Source: Dorea_A amylophila (GTDB lineage: Bacteria > Bacillota > Clostridia > Lachnospirales > Lachnospiraceae). Taken from it: a DNA stretch of 64,000 nucleotides. Location: contig NZ_JAOQJW010000009.1 of NCBI RefSeq assembly GCF_025567265.1, positions 1 to 64,000 on the forward strand. Reading direction: 5' to 3'. This document shows positions 45,616 through 53,802 of the stretch, in pieces (position 1 is the first letter of the stretch; each line of letters begins with the position of its first letter). The notes beneath the pieces were generated by a model that searched no databases, was not told the origin of the DNA, and saw nothing but the letters and a program-made list of their open reading frames with translations. The position numbers and the translations under genes are program-made.

Positions 45616-46113
45616 TTATTTCCGCTTACCAACATTTTCTTTTTTTAAAATTTTAGAAGTTTTTACAAGTGCTTCTATTAAAGTTAAACCTGTCAGAATT
45701 ACAGCAACCCCCATCATAAATAATGTCCATGCTTTGCCCTTATCAAAGGTTACCAAAATAGCTATCACAGCTACAGGCATGTTTATATATCCTAAACTTG
45801 TTGCCCATTGAATAAAAAAGTTCGGCCAAAACTTTTTCTCTTCTTCCACTTCATTCACTGTTTTCACTTTTTTGGCGAAATAAAGCATACAGACTATAGA
45901 TACAGCTATCAGTATTATTTTCCATACACAATTAACTTTCGTTTCCTCTGGTGGAAAAAAGGTATCTATCATGATAACTGCTATTCCAATGATAAATGCT
46001 ATTTCACTATACAATCCTGAATAAGCGGAATCTTTCATGTCATTTACTTTTTTCTCTAAAGCAGTAATTACAGATTGGTGATACTGTTTTGCACTTTTCT
46101 TATTTCCGTTCAT
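45616..46113 (-). CDS. Small membrane protein, possible immunity protein
   Basis: 165 residues with a charged N-terminus and four membrane helices: SEIAFIIGIAVIMIDTFF, IILIAVSIVCMLYFA, MPVAVIAILVTF and LFMMGVAVILTGLTLIEAL. GGAGG lies 9 bases before the ATG. It is placed between the lanthipeptide cluster and the two-peptide operon. Size and topology would suit a bacteriocin immunity protein, but no family is recognised. Confidence 0.6.
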   Translation of the reverse strand: MNGNKKSAKQYHQSVITALEKKVNDMKDSAYSGLYSEIAFIIGIAVIMIDTFFPPEETKVNCVWKIILIAVSIVCMLYFAKKVKTVNEVEEEKKFWPNFFIQWATSLGYINMPVAVIAILVTFDKGKAWTLFMMGVAVILTGLTLIEALVKTSKILKKENVGKRK

Positions 46114-46172
46114 GTAATAAATCCTCCATTAATAATAACATACTATTTCATCTCAATTATATCTCCCAAAAA

Positions 46173-46502
46173 CTATAACTTTTTCAACCGATACCCCACA
46201 TTGACCAACGTTTCGATAATATCATGTCCCATCTTTTTTCTTATCTTCCATATCACATATTCTACTGTTCTGTATGGTATCTGATCATCATGATAATGAA
46301 TACCCCATACAGAATGATAAATAGTTGTCTTTGGCATTACCCAGTTTGGCTTTAAAGCCAGTAGATATAAAACTTCAAATTCCCTGGGTGTCAGGTCTAT
46401 CTCCTTTCCTTCGTAGATAACCTGATAGGACATTGGATTTAACTGTAATTTCCCGTTGCCCAACACTACATTCTCTTTATATTCTGGAAAAACATACTTC
46501 AT
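46173..46502 (-). CDS. Stand-alone OmpR-type winged-helix protein (copy 2)
   Basis: 109 residues, about 85% like the protein at 19194-19523, with LTPREFEVLYLLALKP, VEYVIWKIRKKMG and VGYRLKKL. There is no receiver domain. GAGGAG lies upstream of the ATG. It is the last gene of the run with the two small peptides, the dead ATPase and the kinase fragment, so here its context differs from that of the other two copies. Confidence 0.8.
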   Translation of the reverse strand: MKYVFPEYKENVVLGNGKLQLNPMSYQVIYEGKEIDLTPREFEVLYLLALKPNWVMPKTTIYHSVWGIHYHDDQIPYRTVEYVIWKIRKKMGHDIIETLVNVGYRLKKL

Positions 46503-46598
46503 GTGTATGTCTCCTCTTGATTTGTAAATTCAACTTTTCTCATTCCAGAAAGAAATACTGGACGAAAACTCCTCGCCCAGCACTTCTTCAATTATCAG

Positions 46599-46982
46599 TT
46601 ATTTTAATGCACTCTCTATATCCTCCGCTGCTTTTTCTATAATTTGAAGATACTCTTGGAGCTTTTCAGACTGGATATTTTTTTCTGCAAGTGAATTGAT
46701 TAGAAAGCAACTTGTTTTTATGCAGCTTAGCGGATTTCGGATATTGCTCTGCAGTTCCGCCCGCATAGTACGATAATCATTTTCTATATCCAGTGTCATT
46801 GTTACTGCCCTCTCACAAATATCCAGCAGTTGATTGATACACTCTGCCAACTCTTGCACCGGATCATTCAAATACCTGCACCTAACTCTTTGTTCCAAAC
46901 ATTGTTCAGAAAGAATATCGTTCAAATCATTTAACAGCAGTCTACATTCTCTATCACGTTCCATTTCTACAGCTCCATTCAT
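46599..46982 (-). CDS. Histidine-kinase-like dimerisation domain lacking the His
   Basis: 127 residues, all helical. The segment AELQSNIRNPLSCIKTSCFL aligns with a kinase H-box of the SHEIRNPLTxI type, but the phospho-accepting His is replaced (Ser by alignment) and no ATPase domain follows. It overlaps the preceding gene by 4 bp (ATGA), so translation is coupled. A possible role is to dimerise with or titrate a real kinase; this is inference. Confidence 0.6.
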   Translation of the reverse strand: MNGAVEMERDRECRLLLNDLNDILSEQCLEQRVRCRYLNDPVQELAECINQLLDICERAVTMTLDIENDYRTMRAELQSNIRNPLSCIKTSCFLINSLAEKNIQSEKLQEYLQIIEKAAEDIESALK

Positions 46983-47635
46983 GCACGAAAATCAATAATA
47001 GAAAATTCCTTTTTCTCCGGTCGGTATTTGTATATAAAATCATAAGCGCCATAATTTTCGTCTAAATCTTCACTTATGTAAAGAGCAGATATTCCCAAAC
47101 TTTTTGCTGCATGATAAGTAAGTATTGCAAGTTCTGCCTTGCTCTGCTCTTGCATTCTTTTGAATAAATCGAATATCACAACAACCTTCCTGCCTCCGGA
47201 AAAGGCACGCGCACAGATACATCTCATTTCTTCTCTATGATTAAGATCCGAAGGATATTTTTGTAATAAGTACCCTATGTCAAAAGCCTTAACCAATTCC
47301 TCTATATTGGTTTTATCTCCGTCTAACAGACTTGGCATAGAAATATTTTCTTCAATCGTCATAAATTCAATCAGCGGAAACTCTTCTGCCGCTATCCCAA
47401 ACAAGCGCCTGTTTAAAAGAGAACGACTATTTTCGTCCAAATCAAGCCAGTCTTTATTACATACAAATATCTCATCTGTTTTCGGTTTTCTATATCCGCA
47501 AAAGATTTCAAAAAGTATCCGTCCAAAATTTTCCCCACACATAAAAAAGCAAACTTCTTTGGAATTTACCTCAATGTTTAAATTTTGTATATAGGCTTCC
47601 TCGTCTGTCATATTTTCAACTAGAAGTGGATACAT
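46979..47635 (-). CDS. Degenerate ABC ATPase (pseudo-enzyme)
   Basis: 218 residues with the length and order of a LolD/MacB ATPase, but every catalytic motif is altered. The Walker A region reads CGENFGRILFEIFCGY (no GK[ST]), the Q-loop AAEEFPLIEFM has Glu, the signature is LNHREEMR and Walker B is VVVIFDLFKR without Glu. The frame is open over its full length with a ribosome site (GGGAGAG), so it looks maintained rather than decaying. It should not hydrolyse ATP; a binding or regulatory role is inferred. Confidence 0.6.
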   Translation of the reverse strand: MYPLLVENMTDEEAYIQNLNIEVNSKEVCFFMCGENFGRILFEIFCGYRKPKTDEIFVCNKDWLDLDENSRSLLNRRLFGIAAEEFPLIEFMTIEENISMPSLLDGDKTNIEELVKAFDIGYLLQKYPSDLNHREEMRCICARAFSGGRKVVVIFDLFKRMQEQSKAELAILTYHAAKSLGISALYISEDLDENYGAYDFIYKYRPEKKEFSIIDFRA

Positions 47636-47654
47636 AGTTTCTCTCCCTCACATT

Positions 47655-47701
47655 AAAAGGCACTAGATAACAGAAAATTTTATTCTTACCTAGTGCCTTT
47701 T
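47655..47701 (-). terminator. Hairpin between peptide B and the pseudo-ATPase
   Basis: AAAAGGCACTAG and CTAGTGCCTTTT form a perfect 12-bp stem around a 23-base loop, ending in TTTT on the minus strand. It would give much more peptide mRNA than mRNA for the downstream genes. Confidence 0.6.
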
Positions 47702-47732
47702 TCTAAACTGCCTTTGCCTGCATTTGCAAGTT

Positions 47733-47870
47733 TTACCACCAACCAGTTACTACTGCTGTACAGTTATTGTATCCACTCTCCATACAATCTTGTAAACAAT
47801 CATCAGGATCACAGTACTGTACTTCGATTTCAAACATTTCTTCCTGTACTACTTTTTCTAATTCCTTCAT
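47733..47870 (-). CDS. Small Cys-containing peptide B, possible secreted or modified peptide
   Basis: 45 residues starting MKELEKVVQEEMFEIEVQYC. The C-terminal half carries four Cys (QYC, DDC, QDC, NNC) and ends TAVVTGWW. An acidic helical leader-like half plus a Cys-rich tail is a RiPP-precursor-like layout, but no cleavage motif is evident and no dedicated enzyme lies in the operon. AAAAGGAGG is 6 bases before the ATG. It follows peptide A by 58 bp. Confidence 0.6.
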   Translation of the reverse strand: MKELEKVVQEEMFEIEVQYCDPDDCLQDCMESGYNNCTAVVTGWW

Positions 47871-47928
47871 AATAACCTCCTTTTCTACAAAGCGATGGGC
47901 AGATACCTGCCCACCGCCCTGTCCAAAA

Positions 47929-48057
47929 CTACATAGGAACAATCGCAATTACAATAATACTTAAAATTGCGCCTCCCGCACTTGCCGCAGGGACAAAGTC
48001 TGTCAACATAGCCTCGTCTAATGATGTTCCGTTTAACATTGATAATGGTTCAAACAT
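47929..48057 (-). CDS. Small peptide A with Gly-Gly-like site and hydrophobic tail
   Basis: 42 residues starting MFEPLSMLNGTSLDEAMLTD. After FVPAASAGG a hydrophobic tail AILSIIVIAIVPM follows. The layout of acidic leader, GG and hydrophobic core recalls exported bacteriocin or pheromone precursors, for example substrates of the C39 exporter encoded at 39389. AAAGGAGG is 7 bases before the ATG. An IS66 element inserted about 45 bp upstream separates it from its original promoter region. Confidence 0.6.
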   Translation of the reverse strand: MFEPLSMLNGTSLDEAMLTDFVPAASAGGAILSIIVIAIVPM

Positions 48058-48283
48058 GTCACATCCTCCTTTCTACAAGCGTTTTATAGGAACTTCCTAT
48101 GGATTAAAAGTAAGCGATGAATAATCCACCGGTTTTTCAGTATCCAAAATTTATGAGATAATCCCTCTAAGGAGTGGTATCTCTATAACTTTTCCAGTTT
48201 TTTGCACTTAGGACCATTTCACTTCAGTTCTTCTGGTACCTGTGCTAATCTCACTCCAAATAAAAAACAGGAGTTGAATTTTT

Positions 48284-48667
48284 ATGCCTAAAAAAAATCC
48301 AAGACGTACAGATAAAGAATGGTTGGATCTGATCCAGGAATGCCGGTCCAGTGGTCTTTCTGATAAATGCTGGTGTCAGGAACATCATATCCATACAAGC
48401 AACTTTTATTACCAGATACGAAGACTTCGACAAAAAGCCTGTGAGATACCGGAACCAGTCCATTCTTCTTTTTCAGGAAAACAGGAAGTTGTACCGCTTT
48501 CTTTTGAGGAACCGGCAGTCTGCCCATCCTCAGTGCAGCTCAAAACGGATACCATTCCAGACTCTGTTATAAAGATCACTTATCACAGTTTCCAGATTGA
48601 GATCACCAACGCAGCAGACCGTGAGACCATATTTCATACGTTATCAGCGCTGCAGGATTTATGTTAG
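48284..48667 (+). CDS. tnpA: IS66 accessory protein TnpA
   Basis: 127 residues starting MPKKNPRRTDKEWLDLIQEC, with a helix-turn-helix-like N-terminus (SGLSDKCWCQEHHIHTSNFY) typical of IS66 TnpA. Its end overlaps the start of tnpB (TTATGTTAG), as usual for the family. It is needed for transposition in studied IS66 elements; its exact role is unclear. Confidence 0.88.
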   Translation: MPKKNPRRTDKEWLDLIQECRSSGLSDKCWCQEHHIHTSNFYYQIRRLRQKACEIPEPVHSSFSGKQEVVPLSFEEPAVCPSSVQLKTDTIPDSVIKITYHSFQIEITNAADRETIFHTLSALQDLC

Positions 48668-49020
48668 GTGATCTGTCCGGTGTGTCTAAGATCTTCGTTA
48701 TCACCGGACGTACAGATATGCGAAAAAGTTTCGACGGGCTTATGGCTATCATACGCGATACTTATGAACTCGATCCGTATGCAAATGCAGTTTATCTTTT
48801 CTGTGGAAGGGATAGCCGTAAACTTAAGGCACTCCATTTTGATAAGGATGGTTTTGTGCTGCTCCAGAAAAGGCTTGACGGAAACGGCAGGTTCCAGTGG
48901 CCGCGGAATGCTTCGGAAGCCCGTCTTTTGACGCGTCAGGAATTCCGGTGGCTTATGGAAGGTCTTTCCATCGATCAGCCCAAAGCAATCAAAGGCACAG
49001 GCAGAAAAAAAGATTTCTGA
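48661..49020 (+). CDS. tnpB: IS66 accessory protein TnpB
   Basis: 119 residues with the family motif GRTDMRKSFDGLMAII and LYLF-like CGRDSRKLKALHFDKDGF. Overlaps tnpA by 7 bp. Standard length for an IS66 Orf2 protein (this TnpB is unrelated to the RNA-guided TnpB nucleases). Confidence 0.92.
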   Translation: MLGDLSGVSKIFVITGRTDMRKSFDGLMAIIRDTYELDPYANAVYLFCGRDSRKLKALHFDKDGFVLLQKRLDGNGRFQWPRNASEARLLTRQEFRWLMEGLSIDQPKAIKGTGRKKDF

Positions 49021-49331
49021 TCCTTTGTGCAAAACAGAGAATTTTAAATTTTCTATATCCGTGACAGCAGGCAGCCGCCAGACACTTATCCACTGCTTTC
49101 TTTTTTCCTTTCGAATGCGATGTGGATGAGACTCAAAAAAACATCTGTTTTAAAACAGCAGGTGGATATCTTTCCTAAAAGAATGAGCATACAGGCATAT
49201 CTTTCATTTTTTTAGGAAAGATATCCACAACTGAGGTACCGTCAGATTGACAGTACCATCTGTCCCGTCTGTTTGCCATATCCCCGTACTTCTTTTATAA
49301 TAGGGATAAGAAAACAAAGGACGGAAATGCC

Positions 49332-50993
49332 ATGCCTCATGATACAGAAGATATGATCCAGCTTTTATTAAACACGAATAAAGAACAGGAACAGACCATT
49401 GTGGATCTCAGAGCTACCATAAAAGAGCTCCGCAGCACTATTGCGAACCTGAACGAGACGATAGATGAACTGAAAAGGAAGATCTTTGGAACATCCAGCG
49501 AAAAGACCAGGCGTCCTGATCAGGAGGAAGGAATCCAGGAGGAAGAAACGGTGACCGTTGTAAAAGAACATACACGGACCAGAAGAAAAAAGTCTGTTCG
49601 TGCAGATCTGTATGAGGCCCTTCCCATAAAAGAGATCTCCTGCGATGTTCCCCCGGAAGAAAGGATCTGTCCGGACTGTGGTTCCCCGATGGAACACCTG
49701 GGGTATAAGTTTGTCCGGGAAGAACTGCGTATCACTCCGGCAAAAGTGGTAAGGGTCCATTACATGCAGGAAACCCTTATGTGTCCTGTATGTCGGCAGG
49801 AGGATGAAACAATGATCGTAGAGGCAAAAACACCGACACCGCTTCTTGCCCATAGTCCCGCATCGCCGGATATGGTGGCAATGGTCATGTACCAGAAAAG
49901 CTTTCTGCACCTTCCCTTTTACCGTCAGTCAAAAGACTGGATGGAAAAAGGGGTGCCTGTCCCAAGAGAAACTGCAGCGCACTGGTACAATTACTGTTCA
50001 TTGGAATATCTCTCTCCAGTCTATGAAGTAATGCATCAGGAACTGCTGGCAAGAGAGATCCTCCATGCAGACGAGGTACCCTGTCAGGTGCTTCATGAAG
50101 AGGGAAAAACTGCCACTTCAAAATCCTATATGTGGATCTACCTGAGCGGGACTGATGGAAAACCACCGATCATCCTGTATGATTACAGACCCGGACGGAG
50201 CGGGGATTATCCGATAGAATTTCTCCATGGTTTCACTGGGATGCTCCAGTGTGATGGGTATAGTGCATACGGCAGGATCGAAGATGTTGTCCTGGTCTGC
50301 TGTCTTGCCCACTGCAGGCGTAAGTTCTTTGAAGCAGTCCCAAAAGCACGTCAGAAAAAGCTGAAACTTCTGGACATTAATTCTGAACAGGAACTTGCAG
50401 AACCTCCGCAGGGAACTGCAGAAGACAGTTCCCTGCTCCCTGCCGAAAAAGGAGTTGCATTCTGTAACCGTCTTTTCTATATGGAACGTCTCTACAAAGA
50501 ACTTCCACAGGAAGAACGAAAACAGAAACGCCAGGAAACAGAACCTGCCATCTGGAATGAATTCTGGACATGGTTGGAAACCCTGGAGCCTGCTGGCGGG
50601 AGTAAGCTTGAAAAAGCGGTAAACTATGCCTTTAATCATAAAGAGACCCTTATGAATTATCTACTGGATGGAAGATGCGAGATCTCTAATAATGCAGCGG
50701 AACGTCGGGCAAAAACCTATGTGACGGGGCGTAAAAACTTTCTGTTTCATGATACTGCTGATGGAGCAACGGCAAGTGCCATTGTATTGAGTCTCATAGA
50801 AACAGCGAAAGCCAATAACCTGAACATCTATCATTATCTCTACACCTTGCTGCTGTATATGCCGGACTATAAAAATGAGCCCGCAGGCATAAAACAGCTG
50901 CTGCCATGGAGTGACTTTATAAAAGAAAGATGTACCGGGATCATAGATATCGAAAAAGTAAGACCTGAAGAACGTGGGAACCTGAATATTTAA
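49332..50993 (+). CDS. tnpC: IS66 transposase TnpC
   Basis: 553 residues. An N-terminal coiled coil is followed by a zinc-binding segment (CPDCGSPMEHLG, CPVCRQED) and the DDE catalytic domain: Asp in LHADEVPCQVL, Asp in MLQCDGYSAYGR, and Glu in CEISNNAAERR. Length and domain order are normal, so the element should be active. Confidence 0.95.
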   Translation: MPHDTEDMIQLLLNTNKEQEQTIVDLRATIKELRSTIANLNETIDELKRKIFGTSSEKTRRPDQEEGIQEEETVTVVKEHTRTRRKKSVRADLYEALPIKEISCDVPPEERICPDCGSPMEHLGYKFVREELRITPAKVVRVHYMQETLMCPVCRQEDETMIVEAKTPTPLLAHSPASPDMVAMVMYQKSFLHLPFYRQSKDWMEKGVPVPRETAAHWYNYCSLEYLSPVYEVMHQELLAREILHADEVPCQVLHEEGKTATSKSYMWIYLSGTDGKPPIILYDYRPGRSGDYPIEFLHGFTGMLQCDGYSAYGRIEDVVLVCCLAHCRRKFFEAVPKARQKKLKLLDINSEQELAEPPQGTAEDSSLLPAEKGVAFCNRLFYMERLYKELPQEERKQKRQETEPAIWNEFWTWLETLEPAGGSKLEKAVNYAFNHKETLMNYLLDGRCEISNNAAERRAKTYVTGRKNFLFHDTADGATASAIVLSLIETAKANNLNIYHYLYTLLLYMPDYKNEPAGIKQLLPWSDFIKERCTGIIDIEKVRPEERGNLNI

Positions 50994-51043
50994 GGTTCCC
51001 AGGAAGTCGTGACCGGGTGATTATTCATCGCTTACGATTAAAA

Positions 51044-51207
51044 GATAACATTTTCTTTTGAAATTGATGTGCTATTGAAGTGAAAACCATGTGAAACTCT
51101 GGTTCTGTCAGAAATAATTTGATATGAGTTTTCATCTTTTAGAGAATATTAGTGCTTGATACAAAAACAGGTGATCCCAAGATTTTGAAATCACCTGCAC
51201 CTTATGT
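51044..51207. promoter_or_regulatory. Displaced upstream region and terminator between the two insertion sequences
   Basis: Before IS66 and IS256 inserted, this stretch joined 48101 to 52707. It has GTGAAA at 51080-51085 and 51091-51096 (11-bp period, as for an OmpR-type site) and AGATAA (TTATCT on the minus strand) at 51043-51048, perhaps the old promoter of the two-peptide operon. At 51168-51197 a CAGGTGAT/ATCACCTG hairpin followed on the minus strand by TTTTT is the original terminator of the 52721 gene. Confidence 0.5.
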
Positions 51208-52700
51208 GGGAGTATCCCAAAGTTTGTGTAAACCTCCAAACTGATGTAAGATAGAATTACTCAGTTTGGAGGTTTATTTTATGGCAAGAAAAAAGGATTC
51301 ACCACAAAAAGCAGCGCTTAGAGAACTCATGGGAAACTACCTGAAAGAAAACAATGTAAAAGTAAAAGATGGAACAGATGTTAATTCCATTATGCGGGAT
51401 ATGATGTCTATCATTTTGGAAGGTGCCCTTGATCAGGAACTGGATGAAGAACTGGGATATTCCAAGTATGATTATCGAAATAAAGAAACCGATAATTCCA
51501 GGAATGGATATTCCCAGAAAACGTTACATACCAGTTACGGAGATATGGAGATTGATATTCCAAGGGATCGAAAAGGTGACTTCGAACCACAGGTTGTAAA
51601 GAAGTATCAGAATTCGATTACGCAGGACATGGAAGAAAAGATCATTTCCATGTACGCAAAAGGAATGACTACTGCCGATATAGAAAGCCACATGCGTGAA
51701 TTATACGATCTTGAGATCTCCGACAGTACTGTCAGCCGGATTACTGATAAGATCCTGCCAATAGTAAAAGAATGGCAGGAAAGGCCATTAGAAAGTGTGT
51801 ATGCTGTTGTATTTATGGATGCGATCCATTTCCATGCCCGTAATGAGGGGCGGATTGTAAAACGTGCTGTTTACATTGCGATTGGGATCGATATGGAAGG
51901 ACGTAAGGATGTCCTCGGAATGTATGTTGGCCAAAATGAAAGTGCCAAGTTCTGGCTCTCCATCCTGAATGGCCTGAAAAACCGGGGTGTAGAAGATATA
52001 TTAATTGCGTGTGTGGATGGACTGACCGGTTTTCCACAGGCAATTGAAGCAGTATTTCCCCAGACCGAGATCCAGCAGTGCATCATCCATCAGATCAGGA
52101 ACACCACGAAATTTGTTTCTTACAAAGAGATCAAACCACTTATGGCAGATCTGAAGCGTGTATATGCAGCTCCTACAGAAGAAGTTGCATTGGCAGAACT
52201 GGACAGCTTTGACGAAAAATGGAGCGGGAAATACCCTAAGATTGCAAAGTCGTGGAAAGATAACTGGGCAAATCTTTCAACGTATTTTAAGTATCCGGAA
52301 GCTGTCAGACGTCTGATCTATACCACGAACACGATTGAAGGATTTAACCGCCAACTCCGAAAAGTCACCAAATCCAAGACGGTATTTCCATCCGATGACA
52401 GTCTCTTGAAAATGCTGTATCTGGCCATGATAGATATCACCAAGAAATGGACCGGACACCGTCAGGATTGGGGACAGATCCATTCTCAGCTGGAAATTTT
52501 CTTCGAAGAAAGATTGGAAAGGTTATAAGCAGAATGCATGCTAGGCAGGGCTGGCACAGCCAGTCCTGCTTGACATGCCTTAAAACTGCATTATAATACA
52601 AACAAGGACAGAACCCTGAAAAACAGGTTCTGTCCTCGATAACTAATGACATATCTTATATCAGTTTTTTCTGTTTACACAAAACTTGAAACGCTCTCCC
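51208..52700 (+). mobile_element. IS256-family insertion sequence
   Basis: About 1,493 bp with one transposase gene. The imperfect terminal inverted repeats share GGGAG and TTTGTGTAAAC. TTATGT is repeated at 51202-51207 and 52701-52706; extending inward by one base gives a 7/8 match, close to the 8-bp duplication of the family. Two hairpins after the transposase gene (near 52545-52585 and 52599-52635) are probably terminators. Confidence 0.9.
51281..52528 (+). CDS. IS256-family (Mutator-type) transposase
   Basis: 415 residues from the ATG at 51281 (GGAGG 8 bases upstream). The DDE residues lie in VVFMDAIHFHAR, ACVDGLTGFPQAI and TTNTIEGFNRQLRK. Normal length and uninterrupted, so the element should be mobile. 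Confidence 0.95.
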   Translation: MARKKDSPQKAALRELMGNYLKENNVKVKDGTDVNSIMRDMMSIILEGALDQELDEELGYSKYDYRNKETDNSRNGYSQKTLHTSYGDMEIDIPRDRKGDFEPQVVKKYQNSITQDMEEKIISMYAKGMTTADIESHMRELYDLEISDSTVSRITDKILPIVKEWQERPLESVYAVVFMDAIHFHARNEGRIVKRAVYIAIGIDMEGRKDVLGMYVGQNESAKFWLSILNGLKNRGVEDILIACVDGLTGFPQAIEAVFPQTEIQQCIIHQIRNTTKFVSYKEIKPLMADLKRVYAAPTEEVALAELDSFDEKWSGKYPKIAKSWKDNWANLSTYFKYPEAVRRLIYTTNTIEGFNRQLRKVTKSKTVFPSDDSLLKMLYLAMIDITKKWTGHRQDWGQIHSQLEIFFEERLERL

Positions 52701-52720
52701 TTATGTATCCTTATTCTTTT

Positions 52721-53302
52721 TTATAAAATTCGTAGCATCTGAATATAATTCACATTTTCTTTTTCTGATAAACGTTCTCCGAATTTCCGGAATCTGTTTT
52801 TCTCGTTCTGATAGAAATTCAATAGCTCCGGCTTTTCCTCACACTCTAAGTACACAACGCCACCGCCAATTTCACGCTGTACATGTTTAAGAATGGTCAA
52901 TACCGCTTCCATCATCTTTCCGCCATCTGGAACAGGTGCGTCTTTATGCTGATAATTTTTTCCAAACTGACCGATCAGAAAAGCAGAAAGAGCATATTCA
53001 TCTGTCTTCTCATTTTTTTGTGCATACCGCTGTATCTTTTTTTGCAACGTAGAAGAAAGATTTTTTCCCCAGATTTGCACTGCTTTATGTGTGATTGCAA
53101 AAATTGCCAAAACCCTGCTATACTCATCTAACAAAAGATAAGTAATGGACATCTTCCGTTTTGCGAACTCTACCGCATTATTCCGGACAAAATTTTCTAT
53201 TTCTTTATTCTTCGGACACGAAAAACCGGAGAGGACATCAACCACTGACTCCTCTCCTATAAGTTCTATATAATCTAAAATATTTACAACTGCATAATAC
53301 AT
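52721..53302 (-). CDS. GNAT-like acetyltransferase, candidate toxin
   Basis: 193 residues. SITYLLLDEYSRVLAIFAIT, SAFLIGQFGKNYQ and the C-terminal VVYLECEEKPELLNFYQNEK follow the GNAT N-acetyltransferase pattern, including the strand-helix near the acetyl-CoA site. It starts 5 bp after the 59-residue gene, a pairing that resembles GNAT toxin-antitoxin operons. The copy at 17045-17121 has decayed. IS256 inserted just behind the stop codon, between the gene and its terminator. Confidence 0.65.
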   Translation of the reverse strand: MYYAVVNILDYIELIGEESVVDVLSGFSCPKNKEIENFVRNNAVEFAKRKMSITYLLLDEYSRVLAIFAITHKAVQIWGKNLSSTLQKKIQRYAQKNEKTDEYALSAFLIGQFGKNYQHKDAPVPDGGKMMEAVLTILKHVQREIGGGVVYLECEEKPELLNFYQNEKNRFRKFGERLSEKENVNYIQMLRIL

Positions 53303-53307
53303 CTCTC

Positions 53308-53487
53308 TTAGTTCCTTTTCCTACCCAGGAATCTGCGTAATTCTTCTACACTATCTAATATTGGAATAGACGGTGCAGAAGGTTTCCATACTGGATCTTG
53401 ACTGGACTTTTCAAGTGCATCTACAAATGCTTCTGCTTTTTTCGGATCTTCAATTACAACATTGGTAAGAATACTTGATGTAGCCAT
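53308..53487 (-). CDS. 59-residue protein, candidate antitoxin (copy 2)
   Basis: Starts MATSSILTNVVIEDPKKAEA and ends RRFLGRKRN; about 75% identical to the protein at 17126-17305. GAGGAGGTGC lies upstream of the ATG. It is the first gene after the structured RNA copy 2, with no terminator between, and is followed at once by the GNAT-like gene. RNA, small protein and acetyltransferase are thus in one transcript. Confidence 0.65.
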   Translation of the reverse strand: MATSSILTNVVIEDPKKAEAFVDALEKSSQDPVWKPSAPSIPILDSVEELRRFLGRKRN

Positions 53488-53526
53488 ATAAAAGCACCTC
53501 CTCTTCTCTTATCATTCTCTTTGTTC

Positions 53527-53733
53527 TAAAAAGCGGTTTTATGCTGGCTGTCAGCCGCGACACCCTTCCGAATGTCTGAAATGTCGCCGGTATCATTCAG
53601 TCCCCGGTGCGGACTCACCGTATCTCCCTGGTGTGGGCGTAATACTCTTTCGAGTATAAAATAGTCCCAATATTTACCCTGCCTAGACGCAGTACAGCTT
53701 TTACGTGCCGCTACACGAAACCTTTTGGCTTAA
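53527..53733 (-). ncRNA. Structured RNA (copy 2), leader of the small-protein operon
   Basis: About 85-90% identical to the RNA at 18110-18316 with the same closing stem and internal hairpins. Compensating or neutral changes keep pairing: ATACTC-GAAA-GAGTAT in the GNRA hairpin, and GCGACAT with GTGTCGC. The terminator of copy 1 is absent, so here the RNA is a ~240-nt leader running into the 59-residue gene. Confidence 0.7.
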
Positions 53734-53737
53734 CTAT

Positions 53738-53766
53738 ATTATATGTGATATCCTAAGAAATATCAA
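53738..53766 (-). promoter_or_regulatory. Promoter of structured RNA copy 2
   Basis: Minus-strand TTGATA (53761-53766) and TATAAT (53738-53743) with a 17-base spacer, identical in layout to the copy 1 promoter. Confidence 0.8.
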
Positions 53767-53802
53767 TGGTTTCCCCAAAATTTGTATCCTGTTATAGAAG
53801 GT

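Larger units (their letters stand above)
48110..51035 (+). mobile_element. Complete IS66-family insertion sequence
   Basis: 2,926 bp with three genes. The ends are inverted repeats: left GTAAGCGATGAATAATCCAC, right the complement of a copy with two differences. The 8-bp target duplication GATTAAAA is intact on both sides (48102-48109 and 51036-51043), so the insertion is recent or stable. Bases 49021-49331 between the second and third genes hold no gene; an inverted repeat of a GGATATC-containing sequence is there. Confidence 0.93.

Noticed and set aside
46105..46125. ATGTAATAAATCCTCC before the 165-residue gene as a sixth LytTR site
   Set aside because: It matches one half-site but is the start codon and ribosome site read on the other strand; there is no partner 21 bp away and no TCGA.
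48664..49032. Minus-strand frame inside IS66
   Set aside because: Antisense of tnpB; no ribosome site or similarity.
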